From Molossus alvarezi (taxonomy: Eukaryota; Chordata; Mammalia; Chiroptera; Molossidae), in the NCBI GenBank assembly GCA_037176705.1, contig CM073889.1, forward strand, positions 107,711,890 to 107,775,889: a stretch of DNA of 64,000 nucleotides, written 5' to 3'. The translations under genes and the position numbers were made by a program. The notes beneath the pieces were generated by a model. It did not search any database, was not told where the DNA came from, and worked only from the letters and a program-made list of their open reading frames with translations. Shown here one piece after another: positions 31,867 to 64,000 of this stretch (its first letter is position 1; each line of letters begins with the position of its first letter).

Positions 31867-34578
31867 AGGTTTTTTAAATTTTTATTCATTTATTTATTTT
31901 TAAGTTATCTTTTTGTTGAATATATTACAGCTGTTCCCCCTTTTTTCCCCATTGACCCCCTCCTCCTGAATCCCACCCCCCTCTTGCCTTTCCCACACTA
32001 TTTTCAGTGTCCATTGGTTATGCATATATACATACAAGTACTTTGGTTTATCTCATCTCGCCCTCTCCCCTCCTCCTTTCCTTTGAGGTTCATCAGTCTA
32101 ACAACAATTTGTACCTCTTAATGCCTTCATCTTTTTCACCCATTCCCCCAGCCCCCACCCAGCTGGCAGGCAACAAAAAGTTCTCAGTATCTATGAGTCT
32201 CTTTCTGTTCTACTTATTCATTTTATTTGTATATTCAATTGTTGATATATATGTATTAATTGTCATTTTATTGTTCATATTTTTCTTCTTCTCCTCCTCC
32301 AAGAAGACCTTTCAATATGTCAAATAATACTGGTTTGGTGGTGATGAACTTCTTTATTTTCTTGTCTGGAAAACTCTTGATATGTCCATTGATTCTAATA
32401 TAGCTTTGCAGGATAGAGTAATCTTGGTTGGAGGTCGTTGTTTTTCATCACCTTGTATAACTCTTGCCACTCCTTTCGGGCCTGCAAAGTTTCTTTTGAG
32501 AAATCGGCTGACAGTCTTATGGCAGCTCTGCTGTAGGCAACAAACTGCTTTTCCCTTGTTGCTTTTACTATTTTCTCTTTGTCTTTAGCCTTTTGAATTT
32601 TGATGATGATGTGTCTCGGTGTGGACCTCTTTGGGTTTATCTTGTTTGGGACTTTCTGCGCTTCCTGGACTTGTATATCTGTTTCCTTCACCAAGTTAGG
32701 GAAATTTTTTTGTCATTTTTTTCAAATAGGTTTTCAATTTCTTGCCCTCTCTCTGGCACCCCCTGATGCTAATGTTAGCATGCTTCAAGCATGAAGTTGT
32801 CCCAGAGACTCCTTACACTATCCTCATTTTTTCAGATTCTTTTTTCTTTTTGCTGTTCTGACTGGGTGTTTTTTGCTTCCTTATATTCCAAATTGATGGT
32901 TTGCTTCTTGGGTTTACCTACTCTACTATTGATTCCCTGCAAATTTTTCTTTATTTCAGACTGGTTCTTTTTTATGTTGTTGATGTTCTCACTAAGTTCC
33001 TTGAATGTCTCACTAAGTTCCTTGAGCATCCTTATAACCAGTGTTTTGAACTCTGCATCTGATTGATTGCTTATCTCCATTTTGTTTAGTTCTTTTTCTG
33101 AAGTTTTGTTCTTTTCTTTCATTTGGGACATGTTTCTTTGTCTCTTCATTTTGGCTGCCTCCCTGTGACTGTTTCTATGTGTAGGCAGAGTTGCCGTGTC
33201 TCCTAGACTTAGTAGAGTGGCCTATTGTTATAGGTGTCCCATAGGATCGACTGGCACAGCCTCCCTGATCAACCCAGCTGGGCCTTCCAGGTGCACTCCT
33301 AGTATGGACAGTACACTCTTCTGTTGTAATTGAGTCTTGATTGCTGTTAGCACATCAGTGGGAGGGATTTACTCAGGCTGATCAGCTGCAAGGACTGGCT
33401 GTGCCCACTGACCACTGGCCTCTGATTACCTTGGAGGATCAGCTGTGGAGGGGCCACCACACAGAGCAAGACTTACTTCAGCAGGATGCTGGTACCTACT
33501 TAGTCTGCTCATTGAGTGTGTCACTTGTGGAGGTGATTGGGTGGTGGTGTTTCAATGTGGTATGAAGATGTCCACTGGGTGTGCTGGCTCTGGGGCAAGG
33601 TCAGCCACTGTCTGTGTTCTATCCAGGGCCGCCCGGCATAATCTTCAAAGTGATCTGCAGATGGCTGCTTCTTGTGCTGGGCTTAGAGTTACCAAGGAAA
33701 AACCAAATTGTGAACCAAGACTGGCTGCTTCTAGTGCCAGACCTGGGGCCACTTAACTAGATGTATGGGACTCCCTGAGACCAGATGCTGTTTGTTTGAG
33801 AGACTTTATGAAAATCTGAAGCAGGATCTAAGACAGGCTAATGCTATGGTAAAGCCAGTGGAAACAGCTAGGAAGTTGTGTGGTGCAGGGCCTCGGGGAA
33901 TCACTAGGGCGGGGCAAACAGTGTGAGCCAGGGTGCTGGAGTCCCAGATGTGGAGGTAGTCTGATGCCCTGGGGAAGGGCCCACCAAAGGAACATCAGCC
34001 TCTGCCAGCTTGTCTGTCTGAGAGAAAGTTGTCTCTCCAGCCCTTGTCTAGAGGCCAGATAGTTCAGTTCTTCCCTGTATGTCTTGGGTGCCTTTCAAGC
34101 TGCCTCCCCTCTGAACTCAGAGGGAGCAAGCATGAGTAAATCCGTGCGCGGGCCCTTTAAGAGGAGCTGCCTGGGTCTCCCGCAGCCTCAGCCTCCCTCA
34201 GCCTCAGTTCCCACTGGTTTTCCAGCCAGAAGTTATGGGGACTCTCTTCCTGGCACTGGAACCCTGAGTGGGGCGCCTGGTGTGGGACGGGGACCCCTCA
34301 GTCCTCAGGGAGGACCTTCCCAGCCGAGGTGTCCTCCTGATTTTTATCCGCCACACGTGGGTGTGGGACCAGCCCGTCCCCTCCGCCCTCCTACCAGTCT
34401 CCTGTGGCTGCTGCTTTAATTCCGTAGTTGTAGGACTTCCATTCAGCTCGATTTCAAGCAGTTCTGAATGATGGTTGTGCTGTAGTTTAGTTGTGATGTT
34501 GATGTGGTTGTGGGAGGAGGCGAGACCTCGGTTACCTGCGCCGCCATCTTGACCGGAAGTGGCAGCCCAGGTTTAAAC
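31867..34578 (-). mobile_element. HAL1-type LINE (L1 with ORF1 only), near full length
   Basis: Sense is on the minus strand. The 5' end near 34578 is followed by a CAAGATGGCGG YY1-type box (34551-34541), a 1.4-kb 5' UTR, ORF1 (about 33149-32300), a 3' UTR and an A-rich tail at about 31867-31915. ORF1 is interrupted by a stop near 32830. There is no reverse transcriptase ORF2: ORF1 runs straight into the 3' UTR, as in HAL1 (half-L1) elements. TSD AGCATCCT at 31859-31866 and 34579-34586. Confidence 0.88.
32310..33149 (-). pseudogene. Decayed L1/HAL1 ORF1 protein gene
   Basis: The N-terminal half (33149-32832) is a Lys/Glu-rich coiled coil (ELSETFKELSENINNIKKNQ) ending in a stop. The C-terminal half (32694-32395) has the RRM/CTD-type block NPKRSTPRHIIIKIQKAK and AAIRLSADFSKETLQARKEW. 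ORF1p is the RNA-binding chaperone of L1. The reading frame is broken between the halves. Confidence 0.9.
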
Positions 34579-34704
34579 AGCATCCTTGATTGGCGGTTTG
34601 GATTTCTTTTCATGTTATAATTTCCCTTCCTCTTACATTGATTATAAACCGCTATTTTAGGATTTTATTCGTTTTGAGGCCCAACTCCTGATTATTTTTA
34701 TTTT

Positions 34705-34955
34705 TTTATTTTATTTTTTTATTCCTCACCCGAGGATATTTTTTCTTATTATTAGATAGAGTGGGAGGGAGGGAGAGAGAGAGAGACAGAGAGAAACATC
34801 GATGTGATAGAGCCACATCAACTGGTTGCCTCCCGTACCACCCGACCAGGGCTGGGGACGAACCACAACCGAGGTACATGCCCTGGACTGGAATCAAACC
34901 TGTGACTCATTGGTCCGCAGACCAACGCTTTAAGGGCTGAGCCAAACCAGCCAGG
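34705..34955 (-). mobile_element. VES SINE
   Basis: Minus-strand copy. TSD CTCCTGATTATTTTTA lies on both sides. Head ends GAGCCAAACCAGCCAGGGC. Confidence 0.92.
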
Positions 34956-35534
34956 GCTCCTGATTATTTTTAAACAGTAATTTCTCCCATGCATCTTACA
35001 TCTGAGGTCATCTCAGCTGATGATTGGACAGCAGAAGACAAATCTGCACTGGTCTTTTCTCTCAATCTGGAACTTTCTCTCAAATTCTGTTGGTGCTTCA
35101 ACTTTTTTGATGTGGCCTTAAAATGTTACCCAGACTCTTCTGAAGGCCAAGAAAAGCTGTCCGCATAGGAGTGGCCTAACAAAGCAAACTGCTCGCAGTC
35201 TACAGCCATGAACAGGACGCTGCCGTCTCTTCAGATTCGCAGTCACCAAAAGGGCAGGGTGGACTGAGGGTTGCTGGCCTAGTGAGAAATGTGTGGGCTA
35301 GCGAGAGTCTCAGTTTGAGAGGGTTTGTAACGTAAGCAGGGGGAAATATCAACTCAGACTACCTTTTTCTTTGGCTTAAAAATAATTTCAATTGTCATTT
35401 AATTTTTGGAGTAGATAATATATTTAGGTGGTTCAATATGAAAACATATTTAAAAAGAAAATTTCATTTTAAAAAGTCTCCCCACTTTTTTTTTTTTTTT
35501 AGTTTTAAACAGCTTCATTTGACGTATAAATGAT

Positions 35535-36010
35535 ACACAGGCGTTCCTTGTTGCTAGTGTAGGATTGGTTCCAGAGCACTGTCATAAAGTGAGGATTGTA
35601 ATAAAGCAAGTTACAGTAATATATTGGCTTCCCAGTGCATAGAAAAGTTATGGTCACACCATAATGTAGTCCATTAGGTGTATAGTAGCATTATACTTAA
35701 AGATAAATAATGTGCATACCTAAATTTTAAAATATTGCCAAGAAGAAGTGCTGCCTATCATGTGAGCCTGAGTGAGTTGTAATCTATTTGCTACGGAGGC
35801 TCTTGCCTCAGTGTTGATGGCTGCTGACTGACCAGGATGGTGGTTGCTGAAGGCTGGGTACCACATCTACTGACATTTCCCTTCCTCAGAGGTTTCTCTG
35901 TATCGTATGATTCGATGGCATTAGTCCCACAGTAACACTTCATTTGAAATTAGAGTTAATCCTCCCAACTGTGCCACTGCTTTATCAACCAAGTTTAGGA
36001 ATCCTTACCA
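35535..36010 (-). mobile_element. Tigger1 (pogo) DNA transposon fragment
   Basis: The plus strand carries the antisense of the Tigger1 end: GTAGGATTGGTTCCAGAGCA, TTCCCAGTGCATAGAAAAG, GATGGCTGCTGACTGACCAG, and CACTGCTTTATCAACCAAGT. No intact transposase is present. Confidence 0.8.
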
Positions 36011-36419
36011 TCTGCCCTTCAAGTCCAATCACCTTTTCTCAGTCTATTCTCCCTAACACAGTACTCTGGCCCTACCGTTATGTCTCCCACCTGAGGACCC
36101 CTTAGTTCCTTCAGAAACCTTGCAGGCCTAGGTCTTGTCATGTATTCAACTGTAAAATATACAACCCAACTTAAAAGATATTTTAAAAAATTATACTTTC
36201 CAAAGATTATACTAAATCATTTATTTTTTAAACAAAAATATACATTAAATCTCAGATTTACAGAATGTAGAAATAATTTATCCAAAGCAATTTGCATTTT
36301 AAAATTGTTAATATTGCACCCAGCAACATAAGTCTTTGACACATTTGCATTGTCGACCTTTCCCACAATTCACAAAACGGGAGAGAAATCTGAAACAGAA
36401 TTATACAAGCTAACTTTTC

Positions 36420-36463
36420 TTTACATACACACACACTCACACACACACATACACACACAGACA
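36420..36463 (+). repeat. (AC)n microsatellite
   Basis: Imperfect ACACAC tract with CATACAC and CTCAC interruptions. Confidence 0.85.
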
Positions 36464-36886
36464 AAACAACTTAGATTTTTTTTATTTACAAGATAAAGAG
36501 AAGTTGTAAACTTTCAGAAATTTGCTTCCATAAAGAGCCATACATTCTTTTATCATACCTAGAAAATGAAGTATATACATGCTGAGATACTGTAAATGTT
36601 TGCAACCTAAAGAACAGAATTATTCAAAAACACTTCTGCATCTTCACTAAAATATGGGAAGTGTGTGAAAGATTGAGAAAATCTGGTGGAAAAATAACTT
36701 TTGCCTCTCAGTCTTAGAAATGTAGCTACCAACAGCCTCTTCTCTCAAGATCTAACAACTGAAAAAGAGTGAGGTCTCTGTTCAAGTCTCTTATAAAATA
36801 CTTTACACATAGGCAGGCACAAAGTTTGCTTTTCAAAAGAAAGCTTTGAAAAGTATTCTGCATTTTATCACTGATATTCTCAGTTT

Positions 36887-37139
36887 TTTTTGTTTTTGTT
36901 TTTATCCTCACCCGAGGACATTTTTCCATTTTTTGTTCAGATAGAGTGGGAGGGAGAGAGAGGAAGAGAGAGAGAGAGAAACATCGATGTGAAGGGACAC
37001 ATCGAGTGGCTGCCACCCGCACGACCAACCAGGGCCGGGGACAAACTGCAACCGAGGTACATGCCCTTAGCGGGAACCAAACCCGGGTCTCTCTGTACCG
37101 CAGGCCGACGCTCTAACCGCTGAGCCAAACCGGCCAGGG
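36887..37139 (-). mobile_element. VES SINE
   Basis: Full-length minus-strand copy with TSD TATTCTCAGTTTTT on both sides. Probably inside the ATP8B1 3' UTR. Confidence 0.95.
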
Positions 37140-37203
37140 CTATTCTCAGTTTTTAAAAACATTTTTTTAAAAGCCCATAAATTATTTAATGCTTTTTATG
37201 TTT

Positions 37204-37241
37204 TTGTTGTTGTTGTTGTTTTGTTTGTTTGTTTGTTTGTT
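37204..37241 (+). repeat. (GTT)n/(GTTT)n microsatellite
   Basis: A short run of TTG units followed by TTTG units. Confidence 0.85.
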
Positions 37242-37931
37242 TTTTAAATGAATGTAGGGAACAAACTCACCAATGTAGTACAGGAAGTGTACTAAAATAA
37301 TATGAAATAGTAAGAGGTAAGGTATGTAATGTGCTATTTTAACCTCATAGTAAACTGCAAGACTGAAACCTTGTACTTAGGAAATTGAACTAATTTTCCT
37401 TGACTGAACTGAATTATTAAACCAATGTGAGAGCATGAAACCATGAGCTCATTGACAGCTCTGAAAAAGTCAGGGACCACTGATCTCCAGGGGATACACA
37501 TTCATGAATCTTTTGTCATTACCATTATGAATGAAAGATCTTTGTTAAAATGGGACCTACAGGAGAAAAGGGAGCCTCTGGGAAATTCTTGAAGATCCCA
37601 GACTGAAAAATCGAAGTCTGCTTTCATAATGCAATACCATTTGGATTGAAACACAAAATGTTTTCTATTTCTGTCGTCCTAGAGTGAGACTGGGTTACAA
37701 AGTTCCCTTGGAATCCTGATGAACATAAACAGTTGAACAAGAGGACTTATAAAAAGGCATTCTTGGCTTTGCTAGTGCTGAACAGTCCAACCCAAGTCGT
37801 TTGTCATCAAGGTTATGTCTTCAAAATCCTTGTGACAGGTTGCATTTTTAAAACTAATCCTGAGAGTTTCATAAAAAAACAGACGTTTGCTCTGGGCGGC
37901 TTTCGCTGCCGGCCCGCTGGGGACCCGGGCA

Positions 37932-59993
<22,062 letters not shown>

Positions 59994-60205
59994 CTAGCAA
60001 AGGAGAAAAGCAGACAAGCTGTAAGACCGAACGCAGAGCTCACCACTGAGTTCACCCCCGAGGTGCAGGTGAGGTGAGGGCATGCTACAGAGCTCAAAAC
60101 TCCCCAAGACAGGAGTGTGCCAACATTAACACTTTTTAAACTCTAATGTTTTATTTCAAGTTATAAACAGTAACATAAACTGGAAGTTAAAAAAACTGGC
60201 CAGAG

Positions 60206-60418
60206 CCCAGCCAGTGTGGCTCAGTGGATTGAGCATCTTCCCATGGACTGAGAGGTCCCAGTTCAATTCCTGGTCAGGGCACATGCCTGGGATGCAGGCT
60301 AAATCACCAGTAGGGGGCGTGCAGGAGATAGCAAATCGATGTTTCTCACATTGGTGTTTCTATAATTTTCACCTTCTCCCTTCCTCTCTCTCTAAAAAAT
60401 CAATAAAAACATATTTTT
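60206..60418 (+). mobile_element. tRNA-derived VES-type SINE
   Basis: Head GCCCAGCCAGTGTGGCTCAG, body GGGGCGTGCAGGAGATAGCA, tail AAAAATCAATAAAAAC. TSD TTAAAAAACTGGC-like. Confidence 0.9.
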
Positions 60419-60987
60419 AAAAACTGGCTAACAATAGGAAAAATATTCCCATCATCCCACCTAAATTAGACAAAGAACAACACTGGCATTTTGTTACAAT
60501 TCCTTCCGGTCCTTTGAAAAAGCCTATTTCTGAAATAGTTTGTATCATTCTGAATATATACTTACATCCTGAGTATTTTAACATAATATTTAGGTATGTT
60601 GCCACAGCTTTGAAAATTCATTCTAAATATTATTTTAATGGTAGTTAACATGTCACCATTTTCTTACTACAGGCACTTAGTTTACTTCCAACATTTTTTT
60701 GTTCTCAATAATAACATTGTCATAAACTTTTGTATGTGTGCAGAGGCTTTTCTGACTTTATTTTCTAGGGATAGCTTCCTAGCAATGAAATACTAAGCTA
60801 TAGAATACAGACGATTTTAAAGCCTACTGGTATATATGACTCATTTGTTTTCCAAAAGGGTTGTTCCCATTTATCACCCCTATAGAAGAGTGTACTTATT
60901 TCACTTTAGCTATATTCATACACACACACACACATCACAATTCACCAATCTTTTTAATGCATTTATGTTTTAAAAGTTACATAATGG

Positions 60988-61235
60988 AGCCTGATGGTGT
61001 GGTTCAGTTGGTTGGAGCATTGTCTCATACACTAAAAGGTCGTGGGTTTGATTCCTGGTCAGGGCACATACCTGGATTGTGGATTCAACCCCCCCAGTTG
61101 GGGCACTTATGGAGGCCAGCTGATCCATGTTCTCTCTCACATCCATGTTTCTCTCTCTCCCCCCTCATTCCCTCCCTTCTCTTCTCTCTAAAATCAGTAA
61201 GCAAACCCTCAGGTGAGGATTACCAAAAAAAAAAA
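60988..61235 (+). mobile_element. tRNA-derived VES-type SINE
   Basis: Head AGCCTGATGGTGTGGTTCAG, B-box-like GGTTTGATTCCTG, tail TCAGGTGAGGATTACC. Confidence 0.88.
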
Positions 61236-61589
61236 GTTACAACACATTTCAACAATAGAAATTAGTCTCCCCACATTGAGTGAAAGGAGCTACTCGGACA
61301 AGTGCATACTATTTGACTCTGTGTACAGATCACAGAACCGACCAGGCTAACCGGTGCTGGTCAAGGTCAGGACAGTAATTACCCTTGGAGGGGCGGTGCC
61401 TGGAAGGGAACACAAAAGGGACCTCTAGGGCATTGATGATGTTCTCTGATTAAAAATCTGAGTAGTCGTGACAAAAGAGTATTCAGTTCGTGAAAGTTCA
61501 CTGAGGTATATATGCTTGTCTCTGTATACATGTTTTATTATAGTAAAAGGTTAAAAAAAAAACCTTAGTCTGCCTACCCAAGATTATAA

Positions 61590-61725
61590 AGGTTTCAGGG
61601 GTACAGTTTTATGGTACATCATCTGTATATTGTATGCGTGTTCACCACCCAAAGTCAAGTCTCCTTCCATCACCATTTGTCACCCCTATAACCTCTTCTA
61701 CCTGCCCTCACTCCAATGTTCTGCT
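61590..61725 (-). mobile_element. LINE-1 3' UTR fragment
   Basis: Plus strand reads AAAGGTTTCAGGGGTACAGT, then GTATATTGTATGCGTGTTCA and ACTCAAGTCTCCTTCC-like sequence, an L1 3' UTR in reverse orientation. Confidence 0.7.
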
Positions 61726-62074
61726 CTCGTTCTTCTGCCTCAGATGAATCTTACAGAAAAAGGCAGTCAGTCATCCACCATGGTTTGACCAGGAGGCAAG
61801 CCATGGGTGGCCGGGCAGCATTCCCCCCCAGCAGCCCACGAGGATGCTCTGGGTGAAGCACCGCAGGTAGAGCTGAGTATCTGTTCCCTCTCTCCTCCCT
61901 TCACAATCCTGCACAGAGCTTCACTCTAATTAAGTCAGTGTTAATCACTTCCCAATTAGTAATTAAAAATTATACTTTAGGTTCTCTCCCTCTCTGTTTG
62001 TCATGCAGCAGGAGTGACAGCTGCCATTTGCTAAATCCAGCCATTCTACAAACACACACATGTCAGAGGGCAAA

Positions 62075-62103
62075 ATGTGTGTGTGTGTGTGTGTGTGTGT
62101 GTA
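62075..62103 (+). repeat. (TG)n microsatellite
   Basis: About 14 TG units next to the tail of a SINE. Confidence 0.9.
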
Positions 62104-62107
62104 TAAA

Positions 62108-62314
62108 ATACATTTTCATTGATTTTTTTTAGAGAGAGAGGAAGGGAGAGAGAGATAGAAACATGGATGTGAGAGAGAAACAGATTGGCTGCCTCTTGCA
62201 CACCCCCTACTGGGGATCGAGCCTGCAACCCGGGCATGTACCCTGACCGGGAATTGAACTGGGACCTCTCAGTCCGTGGGACAACACTCAATCCACTGAG
62301 CCACACCTGCCAGG
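62108..62314 (-). mobile_element. tRNA-derived VES-type SINE
   Basis: Minus-strand copy, tail CATTGATTTTTTTTAGAGAG, head CACTGAGCCACACCTGCCAG. Confidence 0.88.
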
Positions 62315-62319
62315 TGAGG

Positions 62320-63340
62320 GGGCAGAATATTTAACCAGAGCTAAACAAGCTAAACAAGCGGTAGTGGGGACAAAGCACCACCCCACCCCCACCAAGCTTA
62401 GCTGGCACAAGGATACATGTATTGCATCATATGGATGGCAAACTTATTTCCAATAGAAGAAACTAAATGAGAAAAGGTGGCAAAGTTCCCAAGAGTAAGA
62501 ATCATATCTAGAGCAAACACTGATATTTTTTCATGAAAGGAAACCTTTCCATTTTGCTCCAGTGAGGGAACCACAGAACTACAGACTGAGAGACAGGAGG
62601 AACTGCACAGACCTGGTGCAAACCAACTCCAACCTGATGTTTCAAGGAAGCAACCTGGACTAAAAATGATCCTCTGAAACCACATATAAAACCATTTACT
62701 ACGCACTCAGAGGCAACCAGAAAGAACTTCTGTTAAAGATGAATTTGTGGATCACGAAACTGATGGAAATAAAAAAGATGCTCACGCTACAAATTCCACT
62801 TTTCAGTATACCGATTTCATAGCTTCCTCTGGTTGGTAACAGCAAACCCCATCTAGTCACCACCCTTGAAACAAGTCACCTTCAGACGACTCTCCCCTCA
62901 ATCATCCACCTCTCTGCAAACCACTTGCCAAAGGTCCCCCACATCCTTGGCTTTCTCATCCTTCCCAAAGAGCTCACCCCAATCCAGGCCCTCAACTTCA
63001 GCATCAACTTCCTGTGTCTCTCCATCCAACCTCCTAAAGCACAGCTGTCTAATCCTGGTGCACCCCAACTTAAAGACTTTCAGGTAAAGAGAAAGCCTCC
63101 AATTCTTTCACACTCTGCGTTCACGTGGCCTCTGAGGGAGGCAGGAGTGTACCATGGCCCGAGGCTCCACACCCCTGGTATGCACACAACTTCTTCCAGT
63201 TATTCAAGCAAGCACTAATGTAGGTACTGCTGGGAAGGGATTCGGCAGGTGTAATAGAGATAAAATCAGTTGATCTTAAGATAGGAAGATTAGCTGGGTA
63301 TTTCCAATCTAATGAGGTCAATTATGAAAAGTGACAAGGC
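62320..63340. other. ATP8B1 intron, no recognised element
   Basis: About 1 kb. No exon or clear repeat seen. Confidence 0.45.
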
Positions 63341-63341
63341 T

Positions 63342-63497
63342 CCTGGCTGGTGTGGCTCAGTTGGTTGGGCATTGTCCCATACACCAAGAGGTTTTGGGTT
63401 AAATTCCTGGTCAGGGCACATACCCAGGTTGGGGAGCATGTGGGAGGCAACCAACTGATGTTCTCTCTCTCTCTCTAAGAGCATTAAAAATTAAAGT
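63342..63497 (+). mobile_element. tRNA-derived VES-type SINE
   Basis: Head TCCTGGCTGGTGTGGCTCAG, shortened body, tail near ATTAAAAATTAAAG. Confidence 0.85.
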
Positions 63498-63499
63498 GG

Positions 63500-63930
63500 C
63501 AGGGCTCTTCCTAGGGAGAGAGATTTGAAGCATAAAGGGGTTTGATGGAAGGGAGATTCCCCACTGCTGGCTTTGAAGATGGGGGGCAGAGTGGGGTCTA
63601 GGAGCAGAGAGTAGCCCTGACAGACAGAAAGGAAATGAAGACCTCAGTCCTACAACCACAGGAACTGAATTCTGCCACAAGCTCAGCTCTTTTAACCTCC
63701 CATACTTGGAAATCCAACTTGACTCCATTCTCAGTGACTATAACAGTTACCTGTCACATACAGCTTGGAAGAGGACATTGAGCTCCAGATGAGAACATGG
63801 CCTGTGATTTTAACGACATCCTGAGCAGAGAACCCAGTTCTGCCATGCCCAGATTTCTGACCTAAAGAACTGTGAGCCAATGAATTGAGTTGTGGCAATT
63901 CATTACAAAGCAACAGAAAACCAATGAGGC
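63500..63930 (+). mobile_element. Ancient mammalian repeat, class unassigned
   Basis: Contains CACTGCTGGCTTTGAAGATG and, near the end, AACTGTGAGCCAATGAATTG and GGCAATTCATTACAAAGCAA, matching a common old mammalian repeat ending. Same family as 8556-8690. Confidence 0.5.
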
Positions 63931-64000
63931 CGCTCCACACTTTGCCCCCATTGTGCCCCACATGTATTCAACCCTAGGGCCACGCAAACTGTCTGCTGAA

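Larger units (their letters stand above)
36100..37931 (-). other. Presumed ATP8B1 3' UTR and flank
   Basis: Below the ATP8B1 stop there is no other gene. Minus-strand AATAAA hexamers lie at 36486-36481 and 36225-36220, which would give a 3' UTR of about 1.4-1.7 kb including a VES SINE (36887-37139). Length and signal choice are inferred. Confidence 0.4.

Noticed and set aside
34084..34471. Open frames at the 5' end of the HAL1
   Set aside because: They lie antisense in the LINE 5' UTR and have no coding resemblance.
61262..61556. Possible old LINE or DNA repeat
   Set aside because: The ending resembles a common old repeat tail, but I could not assign it with enough support.

Overview
This is a mammalian nuclear window, almost certainly from a vespertilionid bat. 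The main evidence is the roughly 50 copies of tRNA-derived SINEs of the VES type (promoter box A/B-like head, CT-rich body, tail ending near GGTGAGGATAAAA), many with clear target-site duplications (TSDs), together with an ORF1-only HAL1-type LINE. Two protein genes are recognisable, both on the minus strand. From low to high coordinates they are NARS1 (13054-28455, complete) and the 3' half of ATP8B1 (37932-59993, continuing beyond the window). This order matches the FECH-NARS1-ATP8B1 order of human 18q21.

Region 1-12000 lies downstream of NARS1. It holds a broken, directly oriented copy of part of ATP8B1 (57-3264) with two pseudo-exons, an orphan CpG-rich block (3262-3640) abutting the end of that copy, an FTH1 processed pseudogene (4359-5268, minus), a betaretrovirus-like solo LTR with perfect 6-bp TSDs (6847-7224), an ERV LTR nested in a SINE (325-694), and many SINEs.

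Region 12100-28800 is NARS1: 15 coding exons, all in frame, 548 codons, the same length I recall for human. A CpG-island promoter near 28.15-28.8 kb carries a C/EBP-ATF composite element (TGATGCAAC), an AP-1-like site and a CCAAT box. Region 28800-37900 is intergenic plus the presumed ATP8B1 3' UTR. It contains a 2.7-kb HAL1 element and a Tigger1 fragment.

Region 37932-64000 is ATP8B1: the last 13 exons, encoding about residues 544-1251 of the phospholipid flippase. Twelve exons are open. The penultimate exon carries an apparent 1-base homopolymer insertion that breaks the frame, which is probably a sequence error but needs checking.

The two genes are functionally unrelated: a cytosolic asparaginyl-tRNA synthetase and a P4-ATPase lipid flippase. 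The most unusual structures are the ATP8B1 segment repeated directly about 47 kb away across NARS1, and a recurrent short (about 90 bp) VES-head SINE with a constant 3' junction, seen six times, that looks like its own mobilised subfamily.
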